Assembly (NCBI GenBank): GCA_918026815.1
Contig: CAKJVC010000030.1
Location: forward strand, 1,476,238-1,540,237
Reading direction: 5' to 3'
DNA length: 64,000 bases
Source of the DNA: Chalara sp. BL73
Taxonomy: Eukaryota; Ascomycota; Leotiomycetes; Helotiales
Part shown: piece by piece, positions 23,638 to 34,409 of the stretch
Position numbering within the stretch: the first letter of the stretch is position 1
Layout: each line of letters begins with the position of its first letter
The notes under the pieces: generated by a model
Told to the model about the DNA's origin: nothing
The model's database searches: none
The model's input: the letters and a program-made list of their open reading frames with translations, nothing else
Translations under genes and position numbers: made by a program

Positions 23638-25045
23638 TCACACTGGCCCTTCAGAGGGTGTCGGACCGAGAGCAAGCTTAATTCTCCAGTTAATAAACTC
23701 ATCAGAAAGAATGTCGCCATGACCAGTCTCCTCAACCTTGAACACTTCAATATTAGGGGATCGCTCCTTCCGTTGAATGCGATATACACCATCATCATTC
23801 ACTGTTGCTTTCAGAACTGCACTTGATTAGTGCTTTATTACTATATTTCGGGCTGCACATACAGTCTAGCAACCCCGATGCGAAGTTTATGCACATATTC
23901 CCATCCCACGTCCCCTTTCCTCTTCTCTTAACGGTGCTGGGTATAGAGGCAGTGTCGATCTCTTCGATCCTCGTGAGGAAGCCATCAGGAGTCCGGAAGC
24001 CAACGATAATCTTTGGCACCCCAAGTAGAAATGATTGTATCCAGAATTTCAGTAATTTCCTTTCGAAAGTTACCATATCTCGATCATTTCGTATTTCTGC
24101 ACTGGTCTTCAGCTCAACCCAATTGATAGGACTATCGTCCGTTGGTTTGAAGTCCCAAACTGCATTATTAGCCTCGAACAAGCTTGATTATACGTTAGAC
24201 ATACCAGCATCAACCTCTCCGCCGATGACTAGCGAAGTATTGCCTATACCGGTTCTCACAATAGAACAGTATTGAGCATAATTGTTAACTATCTCACTCT
24301 GCCTGTTTTCAATATAGTCTCGAGATGTTTCAGCCCAGGTAGATGGAAGTAAACATAAAGTCTCGAATTTGTATCCTAGATATGTCAACGAACCTGCTTG
24401 AAATGCTTCGGGATCTGAGACTGACCCCAGAAACTCATCATATCTTGGGATGGCCGCCCCAGTTGTGGAACTTGAGCCGATTGTCTTGCCTGAGATTGGC
24501 GTTTATATTCATGGTTCTCCTCAATGAAACTGATGTGATTAGCGAGGGATAATTGGAAGGTTATGAGGCTGTATACATAGTATCCTTCACCAGTATTGTC
24601 AGCAGCTGTCAGAACATGTCGAGGTTAAGGAGCACTACTTGATAGAATGTGGCATTCATCTCAAAGCTGCGAGAATTCGTCAGTCTGTGAGTCTAGAATG
24701 TGGCATGTGGCTAGTAAATATACCCATCTCTGTCGCTGAATATAGAAGACATTAACTACATCGAAATCAACTTTGGCATTTGAGACGATGCATTGCAATG
24801 CATACCTTGGTCATCATCCCTCTCCAAGTAATAACCTGAGCATCAGTTTTGACACCAGTCTTCTTTTCATTGTGGATGATCGTCTTGAGCAAGCTATCAA
24901 GATGATCATCCGCGCTATCATCGAGCTTCTGAAATGTATCAAATCCTTTCGACAAGTCCGCTCCAATATCTGGAGGGTAGTAATATCTTATGCACGAATC
25001 ATCCTGAAGATATTCGTGCTTTTCATTGTATGAGAAGCATGCTAT
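23638..25045 (-). CDS. RAI1: Rai1/DXO-family decapping nuclease
   Basis: Rai1 proteins remove incomplete or NAD caps from RNA and stimulate the nuclear 5'-3' exonuclease Rat1. Spliced blocks read in family order. They are ACFSYNEKHEY, DDSCIRYYYPPDIGADLSKGFDTF, VITWRGMMTK, DRDG and FEMNATFYQ. Next are FIEENHEYK, SFWGYKFETL, NNYAQYCSIVRTGIG, the metal-binding GGEVDA and WVELKTSAEI, then FRTPDGFLTRIEEIDTASIP and RRGKGTWDG. The final exon gives RKERSPNIEVFKVEE, then DILSDEFINWRIKLAL, and ends at 23638. At least five short introns are needed. The first exon, which should carry the 20-30 residues before ACFSY, was not found. The exon around FYQ/FIEEN does not close cleanly in phase, so the model there needs transcript support. 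Confidence 0.9.
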
Positions 25046-25723
25046 TTCCTATGTATACTGGTCAGTTGTACTACTGCGTACAATATATGCTGTTCAGGGA
25101 AAATCAAGCCTACATAACCAAGACGAAAATGAAGATCCACGGGCTGGCTGGAATTAAGCAAAGAATACCTAAAATTGGATTACCTTCAGATATAACGCTG
25201 GAGTACTCAACACTCTACTACATGTGCTCTCTTCGAAAGAATTGATCATCAATGAAAGAATTGTTGGAAATCGCTTGATTTTAACATAACACATCTGGAG
25301 TACACAAAAGCTTTGAACTTGAGTCTTTCATCAAATCCGGACAGAATCTACGCAACTAGTAATTTCGTTCACATACCCTGGGTCGTTTGACTGGAGCACT
25401 AGGCCCAACGAATCTGCCAATGGGCTGTATCTCGAAACGCGAGCTCATGGTTGAATATGCTCAATATTCTGTTAATTTGCAGAAACCATGGGATGAGGTT
25501 CACGAGAGGTTCAAAGAAAGAAGAAAAGCTCATATGAATAAGTTCTGAAGGAAGTTTGTACTGTCCCACAAGGATTCCCCACATGAAGCGAGGCTGTTTG
25601 CTAAGCCTCGCCTTGGAGGAGGAACAACAAACAAGCAAACTTTACAACCAACACCTTGACAAACCTGTATTTCCACCCTTACAGCATAAGTACGGGATCA
25701 CATTCGCTACATCATATATTATA
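25046..25723. other. Intergenic, may hide the first Rai1 exon
   Basis: About 0.7 kb between divergent genes. No supported gene. A GTTATG donor near 25120 follows a short open stretch, but no start codon fits. Confidence 0.4.
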
Positions 25724-26287
25724 ATGCCAGAAAGACGGGCTCACGCCCCTTCAACTTCCTCAACCCGCTCCACAAACGTGCGGCGCAACCTCTTCCACCA
25801 ACACCTCTCGCGGCGCCCTACAACCTCCTCGACCTCCACCTCCGCCGAGACGCTGCGCCTAGACAACGAGCATGAATCTGAAACGTCGGATATCGTGATA
25901 CGGGATAAGAATGGGGATTTCGAGGTGCTGGATGCGAGTTTGGTGGCTTTGGATCAGGATGAGGTGGAGGAGGAGGATCATGAAAGACGGGAGGACGAGA
26001 GTATGTTCCCCTTTTGTGTGTGAGTGGATGGCAAAGGAAATATAGGCTAATTGGTGTGTAGAGGAAAGACAGAGATTGTCGGAAGCAGTCAAACATCACC
26101 AAAGGGATAGGAATCGTGCGCCTAGTGAGCCAGCTGGTGAGTCTTTCCTACTGGGATGGATGGACACATGCTGACTCCGCTGTTAGATTTACTAGAGCAG
26201 GTGAAGAATCGACTGCGGGCCAAGGTGACAGAGCTATCAGAGGACAATTGGATATACGAGAAAGAAGATGACAACATGATCAGATGA
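25724..26287 (+). CDS. Hypothetical small acidic protein
   Basis: Three exons fit exactly (25724-26000, 26062-26136, 26187-26287): 453 nt, 150 residues. The start is the Met of MPERRAHAPSTSS. The N-terminus is Arg/Ser/Thr-rich and probably disordered. The middle is strongly acidic (DEVEEEDHERREDE). The C-terminal third is a charged helix (LLEQVKNRLRAKVTELSEDNWIYEKEDD). I recognise no family. It could be an adaptor or coiled-coil protein. It converges with the GET4 gene, whose coding end lies only 102 nt away. Confidence 0.7.
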
Positions 26288-26389
26288 AGGACCGAACAAT
26301 TGGTTCAATTTGCATGAAACGGCGTTGGATATACCCTGGGAGGATACAAGTCAAAGTTTAGTAGCACCAATGGCGATAAATCTTTTCAT

Positions 26390-27476
26390 TCAGTCTAAAC
26401 CTTCTGCTGCAGGTGCCTGCACTGATCCTACACGTTTTGGCTGTGGCTTTGCATCATTAGAGCCGCCACCGCCGAACATGCTTCCCATCATATCGAATAG
26501 TGGATTTCCCTGGCGTGGCCGTTGGATACCAAAGTACATTTCTCCAACTGATGTTAAAGCTTCATCCCATATTCCCACTTCCTTGATATGAGCTGCGTAT
26601 TTCGCCCGTAGCTGTCTGAACAGGTCTGCGGAGCCCTTCTGTGCTGCCAACAATAACAGCCCTAGGAAGTTTAAAAGAGGCAGGCTAGGATATATCTTTA
26701 TGTCTGAACCACTGCTGCTCACGTCCTGCACACTAAGATTCTTATTCTCCTCGGTCAATCTGCTTGTGAATAGTCGTAACGACCTGGAAGCATCGCGCAC
26801 ATTGCCTGTGATAAGATATGGGAAGATAACTCGCGCAGCATAAGTGGCAGCTGTGTGTGGCTCATCCTGTGAGTACCATTCATACTCTAACTTAACAAGA
26901 ATCTCTGGGGAGTCTTTTGTTCCAAGTATCAGATGTCTCTCAGCCTCGTATGCATCATGCTCCTCTGCGTATAGAGACCCCGCGACGTGGTGTAATTCTG
27001 GCTCTCCAGCTGGGTACTCGCCGAACTTCGATGACCAGCTGTTTTGATGTCAGTTTGTTGTTAACTCGCGAACAAAATATGTTCCTACTTGATTATCTCC
27101 CCAATATACTTCTTCCTCGTAGGCTCTTCACTATCAAACTCTCGTAGAAGTGTGAGTAGTTTGCCTTTATTGCTAGAATCGGGCTTCAATTCTGCTTGCT
27201 TGTACACATCAACAAGGAAAATGCCCAGATCTCCACCACTACCTCCTTGACCGGCCTTCAAGAGCGATTGTGAGACATTGAAGAGGATTTCGACGGCGGA
27301 ATTCCAGTTTTTAGACTTGATATAGCGCGCAGCGACAAGGCGAGTCTGCTGTTGTGCTTCATAAAACTGACCATCCTCAATTCTATGACAAGTTAGCAAA
27401 TGGATCCGCCGGCCATGGTACGATCCTACTTCTTGTGGATGCCCGCAATCTTCTTCTCCTCATTTCTGGTAGCCAT
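26390..27476 (-). CDS. GET4: GET4, Golgi-to-ER traffic protein 4
   Basis: Get4 (TRC35) pairs with Get5 in the cytosol to hand tail-anchored proteins from Sgt2 to Get3. The family pattern is clear. An N-terminal helix (MATRNEEKKIAGIHKK) leads after an intron into IEDGQFYEAQQQTRLVAARYIKSKNW, then LLKAGQGGSGGDLGIFLVDVY and EEPTRKKYIGEII. A further exon encodes the repeat region with YEAERH-like segments on the minus strand near 26900-27000. The last exon has LLNFLGLLLLAAQKGSADLFRQLRAKY and ends with a Gly/Pro-rich tail. The start was set at the Met of MATRN rather than an in-frame Met 46 codons upstream because family members begin there. Four or so introns. Confidence 0.92.
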
Positions 27477-27692
27477 CTTCGCTACCTGCCTGTCTCTGGC
27501 AATGTCGCCCTTCGTTGATCTTTGCGGAAGTAGCAGAATCTCAGTCTCTGAGGTGGGGAAAGTCCAGCAAGGCTGACAGACTGGCAGATGCAGGGATTTG
27601 GACGCGAGCTTCACAATGAGGGGTTTTTACAAATATGTAACATAAGCTCTCTTAAGCACAGTTTGTCATCAAATCATTCACAAATAAAAATG

Positions 27693-27763
27693 GCGGAAAT
27701 GGTTTAAGGGTAAAATCAGCGCTTCCCATGCGCTGGCTCCGGGTTCGAGTCCCGGTTTCCGCA
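27693..27763 (+). tRNA. tRNA-Gly (anticodon CCC)
   Basis: A complete 71-nt cloverleaf. The acceptor stem is GCGGAAA paired with TTTCCGC and discriminator A. The anticodon stem AGCGC/GCGCT frames the loop TTCCCAT with anticodon CCC, which reads GGG glycine codons. The T arm is CCGGG-TTCGAGT-CCCGG. There is no intron. A T-rich Pol III terminator (TTATTTT) follows at once. Confidence 0.95.
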
Positions 27764-30051
27764 TTATTTTGCTTCTGTTGACACTTTTTGCATCTCCTGC
27801 CATTCATTTGTTCTTCACATCACATTCGGGTGTGTTGGCCCACCATATTTTTGTTTGCTTAAGACGACTTTGTTCAAGAGCCAACTAAAACAGCGTGGCT
27901 AGAGGACTAGCTACATGCAACATTCATCTTTTGCTTCATTCTTATGATTAATTTTCTTTTGTAATATTCTCACATTAACCGGATCTGGAATGAGTGTCAA
28001 TCGATATTTAGACCGTTAATTTTCCTTGGATCTGTTCTTAATTTATACTGAGCACAGCTACTCTCGTTATGCTAAGCTTCAGCTGATCAGTCGGACTGCG
28101 AGTTTCAATCGTTATCGAGAACCTTAGTAGTGTGTGTCACACATTATGCAGGCCATAAATGTTTGTATTTCAAAAACATTGCCTTCTCTCTATGCCAAGA
28201 CCATGAAGCACATGAGGCGGTCTACAAAGCGCACGGGGTGACTTCAGCATCAGCGAACGCATCCATGCTTGAAACCGTAATTGCCATTGTACTTCAAAGC
28301 ATCGCCAGGTACGAGTCACCAGGAAATGAGGGATGAAAACCTGTTGACTAAAGAACTTGAAGAGAAAAGGAAAGCGACCATGCCTGCTGGATTGATTAAT
28401 GTCTCACCTTCACGATTAACTGATAAGGTAGAGAGAACGAGAATAGAGTTTTGTTGGTATAGAATAGTTTGTGCTTGGCCCGGTGGAGAAGCCACTATCA
28501 TCGTATATCATATTAAACCGTGTTGAGGTGGAACAATTGCCAGCTCCCTGATCAAGATTAAAGATAATCTTCCGGAAAGACTAGTATCCACTGCTAGCTA
28601 CAATTTGTCCTTGACGTTTCAACACGAAATTATATTAACTCAAACATTGGGATCATCTCCTACTTCTAAGGGAGTACGATTCCCGTGAGCATGTTCGGAT
28701 GTTGAACAACTCCTATAAATTTCCAACTTAGAATTGGCCAAACCCTGGCATCACTGCGTGACTAAATCAAGGTATAGTAAGTGGATATTCAACAGTCATG
28801 AAAATCCGCTTATTGCGATAGCTTGCATTGCCAAAACTACAATTATGCAGACCGATCAGGAGTATTGCCGGACTATGGAGCAGCCATCTCGGTTAGAACT
28901 TATGCTGGCGTATTACTGCTCTGAAGTCGCTCGATGCCAATTCGAACCTACCAGACTCTCGTGGCAGCCACCGTCGTCATGGACATCTCGTAGTGCGGAA
29001 ATAGATTGAGATGTCGTGAAATGCCTCGGAACATGCTTTATCTTACCTAGCTTGAACATTAGGCCTACTCTATCTTCACGGAGATGGCGACAAGAATACC
29101 GGGGTGAATGATTTAGGTGTCTCGAATTCTGGGACTCTGACCGTTCAAGCCTCATATGTAGTGGCAGCATTGTGCTTCCCTTTTCGTGGAGTTTTTGGGC
29201 AGGGACATCTGGCTGATATGATTCGGTAGCTACCGTCTGAAGATGTTTCCTAGACTGTGGGCTCAGGAAGTCTTCCTCCGAAGAATGGCCAAACCAAATA
29301 CACTTTATTAAGCTGGGCGAAGACTCTGAGACAGCTAAAGAAGGCGCGACTGGATATGTTTACCTGTTGTACCTGTTATGTCCTCGGGGATATGGCTTGG
29401 TGATTTCGCAGTCTATAGAAGAAGAATAGGCTCAAGAACAACGACAGCTTGGAGACTTGATACGTGCAATTCCAAAGCTCAAGATGAAAAAAGCCTATCT
29501 TATCTGCGCGCCACAGATCGACCCAGTCCGCAACAATGTTTTCATATCCGTCGAAGCCTATTAATGAGTAGAATGAACAAGCAATAGGTGCTCGAAGCTA
29601 TCAATATAGTCAACTTGTCGCATTAAGCTCGCTTAAGCCCCTTTCGAGGAAGCCAAGATCTAAGGTCATAGTCTTTCTGGTGGCTGTTGTCAATCCAGAT
29701 ATTTCACCCTGGCACTATTCTTATATTTATTTTTCTGATACAGAGCCACTTTTGCTTTTTTTTCTCCCAACTTTTCTATCAACTTTCTCTCACCTGTCAT
29801 GTCCGTGCGCCACCATCCAGTATCTACAGACCAATCAAGTGATAGATATTTTTGTGAGTAAGCGAACAAGGTACCCCGCGCTCGATCAGGAAAGTCTACA
29901 CGATGCCAAGGATAGATTGCACGACTCGTATATCATTTATTGTCGTCGGATGTAATGTCTCAAAAATGTTGGTCATTTACCTTTTTACCTATCGAAGATT
30001 TCTAACTCTTTTCCTCCTCAAGGATCCTGCTCTCCTAGGCCAAGCTCCAAC
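27764..30051. other. Gene-poor region, nothing recognised
   Basis: About 2.3 kb with only short frames lacking motifs, and no transposon ends or long repeats that I can see by eye. The last 300 nt should include the promoter of the aminotransferase gene. Confidence 0.45.
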
Positions 30052-31485
30052 ATGAGCGTCTCTAAGCTTGCTCAATTTGGTGCCAAGCATGTTGCCAGAG
30101 GAATTGGAAGACTCACCACAGAGGTGCTTGAGAGTGGTGCGGGGAGCTATGTCACTACAGTAGAGGGACGAAAACTGCTGGATTTTACGTCTGGGATTGG
30201 AGGTTAGTGATACTTGAGCTCATTAGATATGTGTTCTGGTCAATTGGAAATTTATATTTCGTTTCCGCAGAGCTACACTCCAATTTCTCCTTATCTACGG
30301 ACCAAACGCTAACATAGAGCTTCAGTCACCAATCTAGGCCATTGCCATCCAGCAGTAACAAAAGCCGCGCAAGCACAAGCTGGCAAGCTCGTTCATGGAC
30401 AAGTCAACATTGCATTTCAGCGTCCATACCTCGAACTGGTCGAGTCCCTCATCCCCCTCATGCCACACCCCTCACTCGACTCATTTTTCTTCTGGAACTC
30501 CGGAGCTGAAGCCGTCGAGGCAGCGGTCAAGCTCGCGCGGCATGCGACCAAGAAACAAAACATCATTGTCATGCAAGGCTCATACCACGGCCGCACGTTT
30601 GGCACCATGGCTATGACGCGCTCTAAAACCGTGTACGGCGAGAACTATGGCCCGCTGATGCCGGGGGTTTTTTCGGTGCCGTTCCCGTATTGTAAGCAGT
30701 GTTCAGTAGCGACCCATAGCGATGGCAAGTTCGGATTCGAGAATTGCTGCAATGACCCGATACTCCAGCTCGAGCTCTTGTTGAAAAGGGAGACTGCGCC
30801 TTCAGATACCGCTGCTATTTTCATCGAGCCTGTTCTAGGTGAGGGAGGTTATGTGCCACCACCAGTTGGATATCTCGCCAAAGTGCGCGAAATATGCGAC
30901 AAGAATAACATCCTTCTCGTAGCAGACGAAGTACAATGCGGCTACGGCAGAACAGGCAAAATGTTCGCCATCGAGCACTGGAACGTGCGACCTGATATCC
31001 TGATCATGGCCAAGGGAATCGCGAACGGATTCCCACTTTCTGGCATCGTGTCAAGGAAAGAGTTGATGGACACGCAGAAGCCAGGATCGATGGGCGGAAC
31101 ATACGCTGGAAACGCCGTGGCGTGCGCAGCTGGAATTGCTGTGGCTAAGGCGTTCCGCGAGGAGAAGATTTTAGAGAATGTGAATGCTAGGGGGGCTGAG
31201 TTACGAGCGGCACTCAACGCAGCTCGCGAGAATCCTAAGACTGCAAAGTTGATCCATGATGTGCGAGGGTTAGGCTTAATGTTAGCATTGGAAGGCACCC
31301 CTGGGAAAGGATATGCTGCCAAGATTCAGACGAAGTGCCTGGAGCGAGATATGCTGGTGTTGACGACTTCTATTTACGACACGATACGATTTATTCCCCC
31401 ATTAAATATTACAAAGGAAGATATGGCGGAAGGTTGCCGTATTATCACAGAAGCCATTAATGAGGTTGCGGCTGAGGCAGAGTAA
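30052..31485 (+). CDS. Class III aminotransferase, 4-aminobutyrate aminotransferase-like
   Basis: This PLP enzyme would move the amino group of GABA or a similar omega-amino acid to 2-oxoglutarate, giving succinic semialdehyde and glutamate. Two exons (30052-30202, 30326-31485) give 436 residues. Motifs are FFWNSGAEAVEAAVKLAR (phosphate binding), SYHGRTFGTMAMT, FIEPVLGEGGY, LLVADEVQCGYGRTGKMF, and the PLP lysine in MAKGIANGFP followed by GGTYAGNAVACAA. The N-terminus (to about residue 22) is basic with no acidic residue, so mitochondrial import is possible. The sequence looks closer to the bacterial GabT/PuuE type than to the classic fungal GABA transaminase. That is an impression, and other omega-amino substrates are possible. 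Confidence 0.9.
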
Positions 31486-31738
31486 TAATATATTGTAAAC
31501 AATGAAAACAAAGATTAATTTCCGGTCTCATGAGCCGTGATTATATCAACTAAATACAAACTGTACCACCTAACAATTAATAGTCAATTTACATTGTGAG
31601 CATTGCCCACACCCAGACAACGCTCTCGCTAAGAAGAAAAATACAGTATCGTTGGGTTACGACATGTATATCGGCTCTCCAAATGTCGATTTTGCCGGTA
31701 ATCATATCGAATCACTCAAACCACATCCACCATGGTCG

Positions 31739-33208
31739 TCAAACCGCAATCCCTTCAGGCGTTACCTGCGCCTTAGTGATATCCTCCCCACCGGGGTTGG
31801 TATCCTTGAGAATTGGGCCTTGTTCAGTTGAAGTGATAGGCGCTTCCTCCTCTTGCTTCTCTGCTATTGTGAGAGGCGCTACTTCCTCCTTTTGCTTCTC
31901 TGCTATCTTGGGCTCTGCTTCGCCAAGATTCAAATTTTCAATTTCTGGAAGGGGAACCTCCTCCTTTTCAATAGGCTTGCGCCCTAAGGCTGGTACATCG
32001 ACCTTCTCGACGCCTTCTTCAGCCTCAGTAGCTTTGCTCTCACTAACCGGAACATCATCGCCCTTCTTTTCTTCCTCTTTTGCCACAAGAGGCTCAATCT
32101 TCGCAGCTCCGAGATCATCGTTCTTGCTACCCTCCTCCCCCACCTCAGCAGGTTCACTATTGGCTGGTGTATCATCAGTTCTCTTCTCTTCTATCAGTTC
32201 CAGTGTGACGTCGATAGGTTTCGTGCCATCAATAGGCGCTTCATCACTCTTTTGTTCCTCTCCAATCACTTTATCTGCGTCCACAGGCTTGCTCTCAGAA
32301 ATAGGCTCACCCTCTTCGACGAAAGCTTGGAGGTCTTCTTTCACGGACTCATCAGTAATCTGAGGCTTAGTCTCCTCGCTAGCAATGGTTGCCTCCTCTT
32401 CAGGCTGCACAATATCATCTGTTGATTCTTCTTCTGTCTTGGACTCCACATGCGGAGCTCTCTCATCTGCAACACTTTCTTTAACAGGAGTACCATCTTG
32501 GGTTGGTGCATTCGTTTCAGATGGCAAGTCCTGCTCTAATTTTTCTTCCTTTGGAGCACCAGCGGACCCAGTTGGTACATTGACCAAAATCCCTTCAACT
32601 GGAGCTGTAGTAGGCTCGCTCGGACCATCTCCCTCAATAGGAGCATCGCTTTTTATGGGCCCATTGTCTTCAGAACGAGGTCCTTCAGCTGCAGCACCCT
32701 CTGTTAGAGCATTTTCTGCCGGAGTACTCTCAGCTAGGGTAGCCTCAAGTGGAGTGTCTTCTGTCAGGGTATCCTGAGCTAGAACCCCCCCATCCGGTGT
32801 CTGGTTTGTTCCTTCTGTCGGACTTTCAGTGTGTATATCTGGCTCAGTTGCCTTCACATCCTCAGCAGGAGTAATATCCTCCTCTTCTTCGAGTTCCGGT
32901 TCTTCGATGGCGGATGGATCAGGCACTACATGAAATCTCAGTTTAGAAACGATCATATGTAGATCGGGGGTTTCCATCATGTATAGGACATTCACAATAA
33001 CAATTTTAAGGATTGAAATAAACTCACCCGCCTGTAGACCCTGATCTTTAACATTAGGAGGTTCTTCGTCTATAGTGATAGTAGACGAGGAATGATTAAG
33101 GGCGGCCTCTCGCTCTACAAGAGCTGCTTCACGAGCATCAAGCTCAGCCTCCCGCCTCAGCAGAGCAGCCTCCCGTGCCTCAAGAGTCAAGGGGGTATCG
33201 TCGGACAT
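31739..33208 (-). CDS. Acidic, repeat-rich disordered protein with N-terminal heptad-like helix
   Basis: The N-terminus (MSDDTPLTLEAREAALLRREAELDA in pieces, to ALVEREAALNH) is an Ala/Glu/Arg/Leu helix with near-heptad repeats, probably a coiled coil. After an intron (GTGAGT...GTAG, about 33027-32932) comes a 400-residue low-complexity tail. It is rich in Glu, Pro, Thr and Ala and built from degenerate blocks such as AxxDTLTEDTPLEA and AESTPAENALTEG. The intron happens to be open in frame, so a longer unspliced version is possible. Another in-frame Met 69 codons upstream would add a hydrophobic segment (LALVFIFLLGLSLYI), giving an alternative membrane-anchored form. I recognise no family. Confidence 0.65.
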   Translation of the reverse strand: MSDDTPLTLEAREAALLRREAELDAREAALVEREAALNHSSSTITIDEEPPNVKDQGLQAGEFISILKIVIVNVLYMMETPDLHMIVSKLRFHVVPDPSAIEEPELEEEEDITPAEDVKATEPDIHTESPTEGTNQTPDGGVLAQDTLTEDTPLEATLAESTPAENALTEGAAAEGPRSEDNGPIKSDAPIEGDGPSEPTTAPVEGILVNVPTGSAGAPKEEKLEQDLPSETNAPTQDGTPVKESVADERAPHVESKTEEESTDDIVQPEEEATIASEETKPQITDESVKEDLQAFVEEGEPISESKPVDADKVIGEEQKSDEAPIDGTKPIDVTLELIEEKRTDDTPANSEPAEVGEEGSKNDDLGAAKIEPLVAKEEEKKGDDVPVSESKATEAEEGVEKVDVPALGRKPIEKEEVPLPEIENLNLGEAEPKIAEKQKEEVAPLTIAEKQEEEAPITSTEQGPILKDTNPGGEDITKAQVTPEGIAV

Positions 33209-34409
33209 GGTGTGCAAGTTACTTGTAATATACAATGATAATCCTAAGAGAAAAATAAAGACAAGGGCCAACTTTGCGAGAAGATGTATAAGGATATCAG
33301 AAAAGCACGAGGCTTGGTCTTCACAAAGGATACGGAGGAGCTTTGAATATATATCCATAGTAGAGGATGAGGAATAGCTCATGTCTCGTGAACTTAAATA
33401 ATTTTCCATGGCCAAATTGGCACGGGGTTACACTCAGAATCGTTCCTCCACGATTGGGTACCTTTGCATACATTCCCCCATCTTCCCAGATCCAATCCAC
33501 GCTTCTTTTTATTGTGCAATGCTAGGGTTTGCTCTCGTGCGGGCAAGATTCCGGCATTGGTATACCTAGTTTGAGGAGTTTGGAACGCCTCATTAAGAGG
33601 ACTGGTGATGGATCAGTCCTGCTAAAAAAAATTTGCTTCGGTACCTTCTTAGTGGTTCGTGCTAAGAGCGAATAGGAAGTAGTGGTTGCAATAATAGGTT
33701 GCATTCATGATCGAGGCATGAATGAGACACGGAATATTGGTGGGAGAAGATTGGCATGCAGGAAGCACTATTTCCATGCAGCATCTCCTTGGGATCTGCT
33801 CACCGCGACGCGTTTTGACCACCTCGTGAGCTTGTTGGTACATCATACTAAATGCTTGGAGAATCACAACTGACTAGATTCAGAGTCATCAAAAAGCCAA
33901 TATAATTGGAGTCTGGCAGCGGGCTGACAAACAAAGGGGGGGAATCAAAATCGAAGACGCTCAAAAAGGACTATTGTCACGTAATTAAAACCTTTAATTT
34001 ATTCCCAATTAGAAGATTTCGAAAGATTTTTAGGACAGGACGCACGCGTATAGTAGGCAGATACGCAGGTCTGAATCTGGATGGGTAACGTGGCAGGCGT
34101 GGGGTATGTTAGCTGCCAATGCGGTTTGGGAGAACGCGGGGTAACCTTGTACTGATAATTCGAGAGGCTGGGGGCTCAATATTATGCGGTCGTGATCAGA
34201 AAAGATATTCGCAAGGCGTAGAAATTGGAGAGGTTACAATATTGGTACTGGTGCAGAAAACTCGCAAAGCGAGTGGGGGGCAATCGCTTTTTGTGTGGCA
34301 GCAGCATACAAATGAAACCATCGTTCCACCAACGTCGTGGCAAAACAGCCTTGCAGAGGTCCGGCAGTCGTTGCTCTGTTCTGTGCGTCGTCTGTGTAGA
34401 GGAGATCAT
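33209..34409. other. Intergenic, nothing recognised
   Basis: About 1.2 kb between two leftward genes. Short frames only. Part may be the 5' region of the acidic protein gene if its upstream Met is used. Confidence 0.45.

Noticed and set aside
27764..30051. Transposon or MITE in the gene-poor region
   Set aside because: No terminal inverted repeats, transposase motif or poly-A tail could be seen by eye.
31984..32777. Long frames on both strands within the acidic protein gene
   Set aside because: Shadow frames caused by the skewed composition of the Glu/Pro repeats.
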